NCBI RefSeq assembly: GCF_900103585.1
Contig: NZ_FNHV01000009.1
Coordinates: forward strand, 278,052-342,051
DNA: 64,000 bases
Direction: 5' to 3'
DNA from: Streptomyces sp. cf386
Lineage (GTDB): Bacteria; Actinomycetota; Actinomycetes; Streptomycetales; Streptomycetaceae
In this document: in pieces, positions 25,916 to 34,891 of the stretch
Layout of the letters: every line of letters starts with the position of its first letter
Numbering within the stretch: position 1 is the first letter of the stretch
Translations under genes and position numbers: made by a program
The notes under the pieces: model-generated
What the model was told of the DNA's origin: nothing
The model's input: the letters and a program-made list of their open reading frames with translations, nothing else
Database searches by the model: none

Positions 25916-26568
25916 TCCGACAGACCGCCCGTGCACGGCGCGCCCGGCTCGGGCGTCTGCTCGCCCTGGACGTACTTCTCGAAGAACTTGCCGACGTTCG
26001 GGTCGCTCGCGCTCGTCACCGTGCGCTGGTGCCCCCACGCGCTGAGCATGATCGGGTCCTTCTGGCTGTCGTCCGGGCTCATCAGCGTGAACGGGGTCTG
26101 CTTGACCTTCGTCGCCAGCGCCTCGACATCGGCCTTGGCGGCCTTGCCGTTGTACGTCACCCACACCGCGCCGTGCTCCAGCGAGTGCACGGCGTTCTCG
26201 TTCGCCAGTTCCTTGGTGTAGACGTCGCCGTTGCAGTTCATCCAGGCCTTGTGGTGGTTGCCGCCGACCGGGGGCTCCATCGGGTACGACACGCTCTCGG
26301 TGACGTGGGTACTCGACAGCGTCTTGTTCCAGGTCTTCACGCCGTCCTTGCCGGTGACGAACTTCCCCGGAGTCTTGTCGGCCTCGTCCTTCTTGTCGGC
26401 CTGCGACTGGACGAGAACGACACCGCCGACGACGAGACCGACGACGACCACCACGCTGGCCCCGATGGTGAGAATGCGGTTGCGCCGCTCACGGGCCTGC
26501 TCGGCGCGCCGCATCTCCTCTATTCGCGCCTTGCGCGCGGCGCTGCTCTTGTTCTTGGCGGAGCCCAT
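25912..26568 (-). CDS. DUF3105 membrane-anchored protein
   Basis: A 218-residue protein with a Lys/Arg-rich, probably helical cytoplasmic start (SAKNKSSAARKARIEEMRRAEQARERRNR), one membrane helix (ILTIGASVVVVVGLVVGGVVLV, ~34-55) and an external DUF3105 domain. Domain signatures PPVGGNHHKAWMNCNGDVY, NAVHSLEHGAVWVTY, DPIMLSAWGHQRT and FFEKYVQGEQTPEPGAPCTGG carry conserved His/Cys. It is translationally coupled with the DUF305 gene. The pair recurs across actinomycetes (from memory) and probably works together at the membrane, perhaps in metal handling; that is inference. Confidence 0.9.
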   Translation of the reverse strand: MGSAKNKSSAARKARIEEMRRAEQARERRNRILTIGASVVVVVGLVVGGVVLVQSQADKKDEADKTPGKFVTGKDGVKTWNKTLSSTHVTESVSYPMEPPVGGNHHKAWMNCNGDVYTKELANENAVHSLEHGAVWVTYNGKAAKADVEALATKVKQTPFTLMSPDDSQKDPIMLSAWGHQRTVTSASDPNVGKFFEKYVQGEQTPEPGAPCTGGLSE

Positions 26569-26919
26569 GAGGGGTGCCCTTCTGGGAGGCGTGGGACGGA
26601 CGGGTCCGCTGATCGTAATGGGGGAGACGGGGCCTCTCGTAGGGCGGTCGCAGGAATGGCCAGGAGTTTCCGGGTCGAACGGATGACCACTACCCTGCGA
26701 GGGAGGCCATCCGGCCATTACGGATATCGGTCCGAGCAGGCAAGATGGGCGTAGGAGCAGTACACCGGCCATATGCGAGGCGTTCAGGCCCGGGTCGCCC
26801 GGGCGATCAAGGTCGGCAACGCGCATGAAATGCGGCTGTGGTGTGATGCTCAGGTGCCCGACCGCCTCCCGCGGTACCGGAGACAGGCGGCCTGACCAGC
26901 AAGGATGGGGAAGCGGAAG
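26569..26919 (+). other. 351-bp intergenic region containing the glnA2-like promoter
   Basis: No credible coding frame. It separates the divergent DUF3105 gene and the glutamine-synthetase-like gene, so it must hold both promoters. I found no convincing GlnR box (gTnAc-n6-GaAAc); the closest is the weak GTAATGGGGGAGACG at 26617. A short GC-rich hairpin GCCCGGGTCGCCCGGGC lies near 26790. Confidence 0.45.
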
Positions 26920-28281
26920 ATGGACAAGCAGCAGGAGTTCGTGCTCCGGACGTTGGAGGAGCGCGACATCCGGTTCGTACGGCTGTGGTTCACGGACGTT
27001 CTGGGCTTCCTCAAGTCCGTGGCCGTGGCCCCCGCCGAGCTGGAGCAGGCCTTCGACGAGGGCATCGGCTTCGACGGCTCGGCCATCGAGGGCTTCGCCC
27101 GCGTATACGAGTCCGACATGATCGCCAAGCCGGACCCGTCGACGTTCCAGATCCTGCCGTGGCGCGCCGAGGCCCCCGGCACGGCCCGGATGTTCTGCGA
27201 CATCCTCATGCCGGACGGCTCCCCGTCCTTCGCGGACCCGCGCTACGTGCTCAAGCGCGCCCTGGCCCGCGCCTCCGACCTGGGCTTCACCTTCTACACC
27301 CACCCCGAGATCGAGTTCTTCCTGCTGAAGGACAAGCCCGTCGACGGCTCCGTGCCGACCCCCGCCGACAACTCCGGCTACTTCGACCACACCCCGCAGA
27401 ACATCGGCATGGACTTCCGCCGCCAGGCGATCACCATGCTGGAGTCGATGGGCATCTCGGTCGAGTTCTCCCACCACGAGGGCGCGCCGGGCCAGCAGGA
27501 GATCGACCTGCGCTACGCCGACGCGCTGTCCACGGCGGACAACATCATGACGTTCCGCCTGGTCATGAAGCAGGTGGCGCTGGAGCAGGGCGTCCAGGCG
27601 ACCTTCATGCCGAAGCCGTTCTCCGAGCACCCGGGCAGCGGTATGCACACGCACCTGTCGTTGTTCGAGGGCGACAGGAACGCCTTCTACGAGTCGGGCT
27701 CGGAGTACCAGCTCTCCAAGGTCGGCCGCTCCTTCATCGCGGGCCTGCTGAAGCACGCCGCGGAGATCGCCGCGGTCACCAACCAGTGGGTCAACTCCTA
27801 CAAGCGCATCTGGGGCGGCTCCGAGCGCACCGCGGGCGCCGGCGGCGAGGCCCCGTCGTACATCTGCTGGGGCCACAACAACCGCTCGGCCCTGGTCCGC
27901 GTCCCGATGTACAAGCCCGGCAAGACGGGCTCCGCACGCGTCGAGGTCCGCTCGCTGGACTCGGGCGCGAACCCGTACCTCGCGTACGCGATGCTCCTGG
28001 CCGCCGGCCTCAAGGGCATCGAGGAGGGCTACGAGCTCCCGCCCGGCGCCGAGGACGACGTGTGGGCGCTGTCGGATGCCGAGCGTCGTGCGATGGGCAT
28101 CGAGCCGCTGCCGCAGAACCTGGGCGAGGCGCTGACGCTGATGGAGCGCAGTGACCTGGTCGCCGAGACGCTGGGCGAGCACGTGTTCGACTTCTTCCTG
28201 CGGAACAAGCGGCACGAGTGGCACGAGTACCGGTCCGAGGTGACCGCGTTCGAGTTGCGGAAGAATCTGCCGGTTCTTTAG
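26920..28281 (+). CDS. glnA2: Glutamine-synthetase-like ligase, GlnA2 type
   Basis: A 453-residue member of the type I glutamine synthetase superfamily. ATP/metal and substrate motifs are FDGSAIEGF, HPEIEFFL, HHEGAPGQQEID, MPKPFSEHPGSGMHTHLSL and SGANPYLAYAMLLAAGLKGIEEG. In S. coelicolor GlnA2 is reported to glutamylate polyamines rather than to assimilate ammonium; the close match in sequence style and context (near glnE) supports that role but does not prove it. Tyr371 (GYELPP) occupies the place of the adenylylation loop NLYDLPP. ATG 26920 was preferred to 26905, whose AAGG is directly abutting. Confidence 0.9.
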   Translation: MDKQQEFVLRTLEERDIRFVRLWFTDVLGFLKSVAVAPAELEQAFDEGIGFDGSAIEGFARVYESDMIAKPDPSTFQILPWRAEAPGTARMFCDILMPDGSPSFADPRYVLKRALARASDLGFTFYTHPEIEFFLLKDKPVDGSVPTPADNSGYFDHTPQNIGMDFRRQAITMLESMGISVEFSHHEGAPGQQEIDLRYADALSTADNIMTFRLVMKQVALEQGVQATFMPKPFSEHPGSGMHTHLSLFEGDRNAFYESGSEYQLSKVGRSFIAGLLKHAAEIAAVTNQWVNSYKRIWGGSERTAGAGGEAPSYICWGHNNRSALVRVPMYKPGKTGSARVEVRSLDSGANPYLAYAMLLAAGLKGIEEGYELPPGAEDDVWALSDAERRAMGIEPLPQNLGEALTLMERSDLVAETLGEHVFDFFLRNKRHEWHEYRSEVTAFELRKNLPVL

Positions 28282-28296
28282 TGCGCCTGATCGCCG

Positions 28297-28393
28297 TGGG
28301 GGCGCGGGTTGCGTCGCGGCTTGCCCGCCGGTGGGGGCTTGTCGCGCCCACGCGGCGGAGCCGCACATCGGCACAGCCCCGCGCCCCTAAAAG
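28297..28393. repeat. Dispersed intergenic repeat with GGGGCGCGGG ends
   Basis: A ~97-bp GC-rich element between two convergent stops, bounded by GGGGCGCGGG (28299-28308) and its complement within CCCCGCGCCCC (28377-28387), with an internal GCGGCGGAGCCGC hairpin. The minus-strand start TTAGGGGCGCGGGGCTG and the segment GTGGGCGCGAC resemble a repeat widely scattered in Streptomyces genomes (from memory); a relative lies at 53150. Here it may act as a terminator. Confidence 0.6.
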
Positions 28394-28400
28394 CGGTTGG

Positions 28401-28844
28401 CTAGCTTGCCGCCTGCTTTGAGAGCAGCTCGTGCAAGGGCTCCGTCACCCTGCGCCGGTACTCCTGGATCGACCAACCGTTGCCGTCCGGGTCCTTGAAG
28501 TACATGAACGTCGCGCCGTCGTCGGGGGCGTACTGGACCGGCTCGGACACCTCCAGGCCTCGTTCCACCAGTTCCGCGCGGGCCGCCTTGATGTCCGACA
28601 CGCACAGTTGCAGGCCCTGGTAGGAGCCGGGCTTGGGTACGGTTTCGCCCTTGGTCATGTCCCAGATGCTGTCGCCGAGGGCGATCGAGCAACCGGAGCC
28701 CGGAGGCGTGAGCTGGACGATGCGCATGCCCGGCATGACCTCCTGGTCGATGTCGACGTGGAAACCGACCTTGTCCCGGTAGAAGTCGCGGGCCCGGTCG
28801 ATGTCGCTCACGGGCAGCGGGATCACTTCGAGGGTGAAGTCCAT
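28401..28844 (-). CDS. VOC-superfamily (glyoxalase/dioxygenase fold) protein
   Basis: A 147-residue single VOC unit with two beta-alpha-beta-beta-beta modules: LEVIPLPVSDIDRARDFYRDKVGFHVDIDQ... and QLCVSDIKAARAELVERGLEVSEPVQY...FMYFKDPDGNGWSIQEY. The late D-P-D-G-N-x-W-x-x-x-E segment provides the usual metal Glu; the first-module ligand is unclear. It is likely a small-molecule lyase, isomerase or antibiotic-binding protein. Its ribosome site (GGAGG) lies inside the end of the upstream flavoprotein gene, 2 bp between genes, so translation is coupled. Confidence 0.88.
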   Translation of the reverse strand: MDFTLEVIPLPVSDIDRARDFYRDKVGFHVDIDQEVMPGMRIVQLTPPGSGCSIALGDSIWDMTKGETVPKPGSYQGLQLCVSDIKAARAELVERGLEVSEPVQYAPDDGATFMYFKDPDGNGWSIQEYRRRVTEPLHELLSKQAAS

Positions 28845-28846
28845 TG

Positions 28847-29368
28847 CTAGTCCTCCATGATGAATCGCCAGCGGGTCTGGCTGAACGGCTCCCCCTTACC
28901 GAAGCCGAAAACCGTGCGTGGCGCCACCGAAAAGACATAGGCATGTCCGGAGCCGTGCCGGAAGCAGGCGTCGGCCACCTCGAAGTGCCAGAAACTGCCG
29001 TACTTCGCCTCCCACCCGGCGGCCAGTTCGCGTAGCCGCGTCTCGTCGGTGATCCGGACCGCCTCGCCCTCGACCACGAGGTCGTAACCCTTGTCCCAGG
29101 TGTTCGTGCCCGTCGTCAGGACGACCTGCGGGTTCAGCGCCAGGTTCCGCGCCTTGCGCTCCTCCGGGCCGGTGCAGAAGTGCAGAGCGCCGGCCGACCA
29201 GACCGTCGGCAGCGGGGTGACGTGCGGCCGCCCGTCCGGCCGTACCGTCGAGATCCAGAACAGCTCGGCCTCGGACAGCAGCTTCTCGGCCTGGGGCCAC
29301 GGGATCGCCGTCGCCGTCTCGTCGCTGTAGCGCGCATCCAGCCGGGTCTGTGGTTGCTTGGCGGTCAT
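28847..29368 (-). CDS. Pyridoxamine-5'-phosphate-oxidase-fold (FMN/F420) protein
   Basis: A 173-residue split-barrel flavoprotein. ELFWISTVRPDGRPHVTPLPTVWSAGALHFCTGPEERKARNLALNPQVVLTTGTN is the canonical PNPOx-like core that binds a flavin or F420 phosphate, and YDLVVEGEAVRITDE follows. The tail VFSVAPRTVFGFGKGEPFSQTRWRF is typical of the group. Start at 29368 is fixed by GGAGG a few bases upstream. It is probably an F420H2- or FMN-dependent reductase, or a heme/flavin-binding protein, in an operon with the VOC gene. Confidence 0.88.
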   Translation of the reverse strand: MTAKQPQTRLDARYSDETATAIPWPQAEKLLSEAELFWISTVRPDGRPHVTPLPTVWSAGALHFCTGPEERKARNLALNPQVVLTTGTNTWDKGYDLVVEGEAVRITDETRLRELAAGWEAKYGSFWHFEVADACFRHGSGHAYVFSVAPRTVFGFGKGEPFSQTRWRFIMED

Positions 29369-29515
29369 CGGACGTCCTCCTGACATGTCGCTTCACAAGG
29401 CTGACCGTGCGGGGCTTCGAAATTCATCGGCGCCGCTGTCGGACACTGCGGTTAGGCTCGACCGCGTACGACCTTGATCGGGCGCGTACGACCCCGATCG
29501 GACGGGAGACCGAGC

Positions 29516-32515
29516 ATGACGGCGCCGGGGCGCAGGAGCAGTACTTTCACGCGGCTGCTGCGGCACGGATTCACCGACCCGTCGGCCGCCGACCGGCTGC
29601 TGGAGACCCCCGAACTCGCGCCGATCAAGAACGACCCGGTGCTGCTGGAGGCCCTGGGCGCCACCGCCGACCCCGATCTCGCCCTGCACGGTCTCGTCCG
29701 GCTGCTCGAAGCACAGCCCGGCCACTCCGCCCAGCAGGAACTGCTGGACACGGTGATAGCGGCCAAGCCCCTGCGCGACCGGCTGCTCGGCGTGCTCGGC
29801 GCCTCCTCCGCGCTCGCCGACCACCTCGCCAGGCACGCCGGCGACTGGCAGGCGCTGGTCATGTACGAGCCGCGGGACCTGCACCCGGAGGTGGAGGAGT
29901 TCGAACGCGGGCTCGCCGAGGCCACGGACCCCGTGTCCCTGCGCGTCGGCTACCGGCGCTGTCTGCTGTCCATCGCCGCCCGCGACGTGTGCGGCACCGC
30001 CGACGTGGCCCAGACCGCCGCCGAGCTCGCCGACCTCGCCACCGCGACCCTGCGCGCCGCCCTCGCCATCGCCCGCGCCGCCGCGCCCGAGGACGCCGCA
30101 CAGTGCCGGCTCGCGGTGATCGCGATGGGCAAGTGCGGAGGCCATGAACTCAATTACGTCTCCGACGTCGACGTCATCTTCGTCGGCGAGACCACCAACG
30201 GCGCCGACGAGGGCAAGGCGCTGCGGTCCGCCACCAAGCTCGCCTCGCACATGATGCGGATCTGCTCCGAGACCACCGTCGAGGGGTCCATCTGGCCCGT
30301 GGACGCCAACCTGCGGCCCGAGGGCCGGAACGGTCCGCTGGTGCGGACCCTCAGCAGCCACCTCGCCTACTACCAGCGCTGGGCCAAGACCTGGGAGTTC
30401 CAGGCGCTGCTCAAGGCACGCCCGGTCGCGGGCGACATCGAGCTGGGCGAGGAGTACGTGGCCGCGCTGGAGCCGCTGGTCTGGAAGGCCGCCGAGCGGG
30501 ACAACTTCGTCGCCGACGTGCAGAAGATGCGCCGCCGGGTCGTCGAGAACATCCCCGTCACCGAGGTGGACCGCCAGCTCAAGCTCGGCCCGGGCGGACT
30601 CAGGGACGTCGAATTCGCCGTACAGCTCCTGCAGTTGGTGCACGGGCGGCATGACGCCTCCCTGCGCAGCGGCACCACACTGGACGCGCTGCAGGCGCTC
30701 GCGGCGGGTGGCTACGTCGGGCGCGCCGACGCCGCCCAACTCGACGACGCCTACCGCTTCCTGCGCTCCATGGAGCACCGCATCCAGCTCTACCGGCTGC
30801 GCCGCACCCACCTGGTGCCCGAGGACGACGACGACCTGCGCCGCATCGGCCGCTCGCTCGGTCTGCGCGCCGACCCGGTCGTCGAGCTGAACCGCGAGTG
30901 GAGACGGCACGCGAGTGTCGTACGGCGCCTGCACGAAAAGCTCTTCTACCGCCCGCTGCTCGACGCGGTCGCCCAACTCGCCCCCGGCGAGGCCCGGTTG
31001 AGCGCGGGGGCGGCACGCGAGCGGCTGGTCGCGCTCGGGTACGCCGATCCGGCCGCCGCGCTCCGGCATCTGGAGGCGCTGGCCTCCGGCGTCAGCCGCA
31101 AGGCGGCGATCCAACGCACCCTGCTGCCGGTCCTGTTGGGCTGGTTCGCGGACTCCGCCGACCCGGACGCGGGCCTGCTGAACTTCCGCAAGGTGTCGGA
31201 CGCGCTCGGCAAGACCCCTTGGTATCTGCGGCTGTTGCGGGACGAGGGCGCCGCCGCCGAGAACCTCGCCCGTGTGCTGTCGGCCGGCCGCCTCGCCCCC
31301 GACCTGCTGATGCGGGCGCCGGAGGCGGTGGCCCTGCTCGGCGACGGCGACGGCGGCACCGGTCTGGAGCCGCGCTCGCGCAGCCATCTGGAGCAGGAGA
31401 TCCTCGCCGCGGTGGGCCGGGCGGACGGCGCCACGCAGGCGGTCACGGCGGCCCGTGGCGTGCGTCGGCGGGAACTGTTCCGTACGGCCGCCGCCGACAT
31501 CGTCGACTCCTACGGCACCGAGACGAAGCCGGCCGAGGCGGATCAGGGTGCGCTGGTGGACCGTGTCGGGGCCGCGGTGTCGGACCTGACGGCGGCGACG
31601 CTCGCGGGCACGCTGCGTGCGGTGGTGCGGGACGGCTGGGGTGACACGCTGCCCACCCGGTTCGCGATCATCGGCATGGGGCGGTTCGGCGGGCACGAAC
31701 TGGGCTACGGCAGTGACGCCGATGTCGTGTTCGTGCACGAGCCGCGGGACGGGGTCGACGAGCACGAGGCCTCGGCCGCGGCGAACCGGGTGGTCTCGGA
31801 GATGAGCCGGCTGCTGCAGATCTCGAGCGCGGATCCGGTGCTGCTGATCGACGCGGATCTGCGCCCGGAGGGCAAGTCGGGGCCGCTGGTGCGCACGCTG
31901 AACTCGTACGAGGCGTACTACCGCCGGTGGTCCCTGGTGTGGGAGTCACAGGCGCTGCTGCGGGCCGAGGCGGTGGCCGGCGACGAGGATCTGGGGCGGC
32001 GTTTCATCGACCTGATCGATCCGCTCCGGTATCCCGCCGAGGGGCTGGGGGAGGACGCCGTACGGGAGATCCGTCGGCTGAAGGCCCGTATGGAGTCCGA
32101 GCGGCTCCCTCGCGGCGCCGACCCCAAGCTGCACACCAAGCTCGGGCCCGGCGGCCTCTCCGACGTCGAGTGGACGGTTCAGCTGCTGCAGCTCCAGCAC
32201 GGGTGGGCGGAACCGGGGCTGCGGACGACGCGCACGCGGGAGGCACTTGCCGCGGCGTGTGCGGCCGGGCTGCTGCCGGCCGAGGAGGCGGCGATTCTGG
32301 ACGAGGCGTGGGTGTTGGCCACGCGGGTGCGCAACGCGGTGATGCTGGTGCGGGGGCGGGCCGGGGACACCTTCCCGTCGGACAGCCGTGAGCTGGCGGC
32401 GGTGGGGCGGTATCTGGGGTACGAGCCGGGGCATGTGGGGGACATGCTCGACGCGTATCGGCGTACGGCGCGTCGGGCGCGGGCCGTGGTGGAGGAGTTG
32501 TTCTACGGCGCGTGA
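29516..32515 (+). CDS. glnE: Bifunctional glutamine-synthetase adenylyltransferase/deadenylyltransferase
   Basis: A 999-residue tandem nucleotidyltransferase that adds AMP to, and removes it from, glutamine synthetase I in answer to nitrogen status. Two copies of the family core are visible: VIAMGKCGGHELNYVSDVDVIFVGE (~residues 203-227) and IIGMGRFGGHELGYGSDADVVFVHE (~717-742), each with the D-x-D metal pair, and each is followed by a GlnD-type helical segment with KLGPGGLRDVEFAVQLLQLVHG or KLGPGGLSDVEWTVQLLQLQHG. The start at 29516 follows GGGAGA. The neighbouring glnA2-like enzyme is probably not its main target; the usual target glnA is outside the window. Confidence 0.96.
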   Translation: MTAPGRRSSTFTRLLRHGFTDPSAADRLLETPELAPIKNDPVLLEALGATADPDLALHGLVRLLEAQPGHSAQQELLDTVIAAKPLRDRLLGVLGASSALADHLARHAGDWQALVMYEPRDLHPEVEEFERGLAEATDPVSLRVGYRRCLLSIAARDVCGTADVAQTAAELADLATATLRAALAIARAAAPEDAAQCRLAVIAMGKCGGHELNYVSDVDVIFVGETTNGADEGKALRSATKLASHMMRICSETTVEGSIWPVDANLRPEGRNGPLVRTLSSHLAYYQRWAKTWEFQALLKARPVAGDIELGEEYVAALEPLVWKAAERDNFVADVQKMRRRVVENIPVTEVDRQLKLGPGGLRDVEFAVQLLQLVHGRHDASLRSGTTLDALQALAAGGYVGRADAAQLDDAYRFLRSMEHRIQLYRLRRTHLVPEDDDDLRRIGRSLGLRADPVVELNREWRRHASVVRRLHEKLFYRPLLDAVAQLAPGEARLSAGAARERLVALGYADPAAALRHLEALASGVSRKAAIQRTLLPVLLGWFADSADPDAGLLNFRKVSDALGKTPWYLRLLRDEGAAAENLARVLSAGRLAPDLLMRAPEAVALLGDGDGGTGLEPRSRSHLEQEILAAVGRADGATQAVTAARGVRRRELFRTAAADIVDSYGTETKPAEADQGALVDRVGAAVSDLTAATLAGTLRAVVRDGWGDTLPTRFAIIGMGRFGGHELGYGSDADVVFVHEPRDGVDEHEASAAANRVVSEMSRLLQISSADPVLLIDADLRPEGKSGPLVRTLNSYEAYYRRWSLVWESQALLRAEAVAGDEDLGRRFIDLIDPLRYPAEGLGEDAVREIRRLKARMESERLPRGADPKLHTKLGPGGLSDVEWTVQLLQLQHGWAEPGLRTTRTREALAAACAAGLLPAEEAAILDEAWVLATRVRNAVMLVRGRAGDTFPSDSRELAAVGRYLGYEPGHVGDMLDAYRRTARRARAVVEELFYGA

Positions 32516-32538
32516 TGCCTCCGGCGGTGGGGCCGGGA

Positions 32539-32618
32539 TGCCTGCGGCGGCCTGCGCGGCTGCGTGGGGGTGCGGGTTTGTGCCTGCGGCGGCGTGTGCC
32601 GCTGCGTGGGGGTGCGCG
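32539..32618. repeat. Two imperfect copies of a ~38-bp GC-rich unit after glnE
   Basis: Copies begin at 32539 and 32581 (42-bp period) with about four mismatches in 38 bases; both start TGCCTGCGGCGGC and end GCTGCGTGGGGGTGCG. They occupy the convergent gap between glnE and the PAP2 gene; role unknown. Confidence 0.6.
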
Positions 32619-32624
32619 TAGCGC

Positions 32625-33599
32625 CTACGCGTGGGTCGTGGGTCGGGGCCGCGCCGGGGGGTGTCCGTCCTCGGTCGGGCGGCTCGGTTCGTCGGAAGCG
32701 TCCTCGGCGTTGACGCCCGCCGCTGCGGGCGGACACTCCCCGGCACGTCCCCTGCCCGCCGTGGGCGGGTGCGGGTGCTTGCGGGGGTGCCGCGGCAGGG
32801 TGTGCGGGAACGCTCCGTACCACAGGCGTGCCACCGTGTAGCCGAAGGCCAGGCAGACGAGGCCGCCGACCGCGTCCAGCCAGAAGTGGTTGGCCGTTGC
32901 GACGATCACCACCAGGGTGGCGGTCGGGTACAGCAGGCCCAGGACGCGAACCCAGGGGATTCGCGCCAGGGCGAAGATCGTCAGGCCGCTCCAGACGGAC
33001 CAGCCGATGTGCATGGACGGCATGGCCGCGTACTGGTTCGACATGTTCTTCAGGTCGCCGGAGGCCATCGAGCCCCAGGTGTCATGGACCAGGACCGTGT
33101 CGATGAAGCCGCCGTTGGTCATCAACCGCGGGGGAGCGAGCGGGTACAGGTAGTAACCGACCAGGGCCACGCCGGTCGTCGCGAAGAGGACCAGGCGGGT
33201 CGCCGCGTAGCGGCCGGGGTGGCTGCGGTAGAGCCAGACCAGGACGCCGATGGTGACGATGAAGTGCAGGGTCGCGTAGTAGTAGTTCATGCCGACGATG
33301 AGCCAAGTCACCGAGTTCACGGCGTGGTTGATCGACTCCTCGACGGCGATGCCGAGATGGTGTTCCAGCTGCCAGAGCCAGTCGGCGTTGCGCAGCGCCT
33401 CGGCCTTCTGCTCCGGAACCGCGTTGCGGATCAGTGAGTAGGTCCAGTAACTCACCGCGATCAGCAGGATCTCGAACCAGAGGCGGGGTCGGCGAGGGGT
33501 GCGCAGACGCAGCAGGGGGCTTTGCCCCGTCTTGTCCGCGACGGGGTTCCGAACGGCCGCTTCGCGGCCTTCCAGTGTCGTCACCGTCGTGTCACCCAT
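32625..33599 (-). CDS. PAP2-superfamily membrane phosphatase (inositol-phosphotransferase-like)
   Basis: A 324-residue polytopic protein (about six helices). The PAP2 active-site parts are APPRL (C1 remnant), YAAMPSMHIGWSVW (P-S-M-H in place of PSGH) and TANHFWLDAVGG (H...D), the form typical of Aur1/inositolphosphoryl-transferase relatives. It probably handles a lipid phosphate on the outer membrane face. The last ~50 residues are a Pro/Arg/His-rich cytoplasmic tail of low complexity. Start at 33599 gives MGDTTVTTLEGREAAV; a longer frame to 33656 is possible. It is adjacent to malR but unrelated in function as far as can be seen. Confidence 0.87.
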   Translation of the reverse strand: MGDTTVTTLEGREAAVRNPVADKTGQSPLLRLRTPRRPRLWFEILLIAVSYWTYSLIRNAVPEQKAEALRNADWLWQLEHHLGIAVEESINHAVNSVTWLIVGMNYYYATLHFIVTIGVLVWLYRSHPGRYAATRLVLFATTGVALVGYYLYPLAPPRLMTNGGFIDTVLVHDTWGSMASGDLKNMSNQYAAMPSMHIGWSVWSGLTIFALARIPWVRVLGLLYPTATLVVIVATANHFWLDAVGGLVCLAFGYTVARLWYGAFPHTLPRHPRKHPHPPTAGRGRAGECPPAAAGVNAEDASDEPSRPTEDGHPPARPRPTTHA

Positions 33600-33740
33600 G
33601 GGCACAGAGTCTGCCAGATAAGCCTTCCCCGACCGATCATCCCTCGGGTGGGTCAAGGACGCACGTTCTACGACGGGCGTACACCCCGTTCTCCTACCAA
33701 CGCAGGGCAGGATGCCGGGATTCTCCGCCTTGGGGAGGAG

Positions 33741-34868
33741 TTAGGAGTGGTTCCTGTTCCCGGGCGCCGAAGCCGTCGAACCGCGCACCACCAGCTCCGG
33801 CATGAACACGAACTCGCTGTGGGGGGCCGGGGTCCCGCCGATCTCCTCCAGCAACGTGCGCACCGCCGCCTGTCCCATCGCCGGAACCGGTTTGCGGACC
33901 GTGGTGAGGGGCGGGTCGGTGAAGGCGATCAGGGGGGAGTCGTCGAAGCCGACCACCGAGACGTCCTTCGGGACCCCGAGGCCGCGTTGCCGTGCCGCCC
34001 TTATCGCGCCCAGCGCCATCATGTCGCTGGCGCAGACGATCGCGGTGCAGTCGCGGTCGATCAGGGCCGTGGCCGCCGCCTGGCCGCCCTCCAGCGTGTA
34101 CAGGGAGTGCTGGATCAGCTCGGTCTCTATGACGTCCGTCGGCAGGTTCAGCTGATCCTGTATCGCGCGGACGAAGCCCTCGATCTTGCGCTGGACCGGG
34201 ACGAAGCGCTTGGGGCCCAGTGCCAGACCGATGCGGGTGTGGCCCAGGGAGGCGAGGTGCGTGACCGCGAGCGTCATCGCGGCGCGGTCGTCGGGGGAGA
34301 TGAACGGTGCCTGGACCTTGGGGGAGAAGCCGTCGACCAGGACGAAGGGGACGCCCTGGGCGCGCAGCCGCTCGTAGCGCTGCATGTCGGCGGTGGTGTC
34401 GGCGTGGAGTCCGGAGACGTAGATGATGCCGGCGACGCCGCGGTCGACGAGCATCTCGGTCAGCTCGTCCTCCGTCGAACCGCCCGGGGTCTGGGTGGCC
34501 AGCACCGGGGTGTAGCCCTGGCGCGTGAGCGCCTGGCCGATGACCTGGGCCAGGGCCGGGAATATCGGGTTCTCCAGCTCCGGGGTGATCAGGCCCACCA
34601 GGCCCTCGCTGCGCTGCCGCAGCCGTACCGGGCGTTCATAGCCGAGCACGTCGAGTGCGGCCAGCACGGACTGGCGAGTGGTGGCGGCGACGCCCGGCTT
34701 GCCGTTGAGGACGCGGCTGACGGTCGCTTCGCTCACCCCCGCCTGAGCAGCGATGTCGGCAAGCCGTGTGGTCACGGCACTGGACTGTACCGGCCGTATG
34801 TCGCCTTGCACACCAATCGGACGCCGTGGGCGACCTGTTGGCCGTCCCCGCCCGGGCTGCTGCGTCAT
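33741..34868 (-). CDS. malR: MalR, LacI-family repressor of maltodextrin genes
   Basis: LacI/GalR repressor that holds malEFG and amylase promoters off until maltodextrin is present. The helix-turn-helix is TRLADIAAQAGVSEATVSRVLNGKPGVAATTR, the hinge is VLAALDVLGYERP, and the ligand-binding core runs GLVGLITPELENPIF to FMPELVVRGS. The ATG at 34868 has a clear GAGGGAG ribosome site and yields a 31-residue Arg/Pro-rich leader; the GTG at 34775 gives the 344-residue length recalled for S. coelicolor MalR but has no visible ribosome site. It is divergent from malE across a region of CTTGCA repeats. Confidence 0.93.
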   Translation of the reverse strand: MTQQPGRGRPTGRPRRPIGVQGDIRPVQSSAVTTRLADIAAQAGVSEATVSRVLNGKPGVAATTRQSVLAALDVLGYERPVRLRQRSEGLVGLITPELENPIFPALAQVIGQALTRQGYTPVLATQTPGGSTEDELTEMLVDRGVAGIIYVSGLHADTTADMQRYERLRAQGVPFVLVDGFSPKVQAPFISPDDRAAMTLAVTHLASLGHTRIGLALGPKRFVPVQRKIEGFVRAIQDQLNLPTDVIETELIQHSLYTLEGGQAAATALIDRDCTAIVCASDMMALGAIRAARQRGLGVPKDVSVVGFDDSPLIAFTDPPLTTVRKPVPAMGQAAVRTLLEEIGGTPAPHSEFVFMPELVVRGSTASAPGNRNHS

Positions 34869-34891
34869 CGCACTCCCTCGTGAAAATGATG

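Noticed and set aside
26569..26919. GlnR box upstream of the GlnA2-like gene
   Set aside because: Only a poor match (GTAAT-n6-GACGG) was found; not enough to call.
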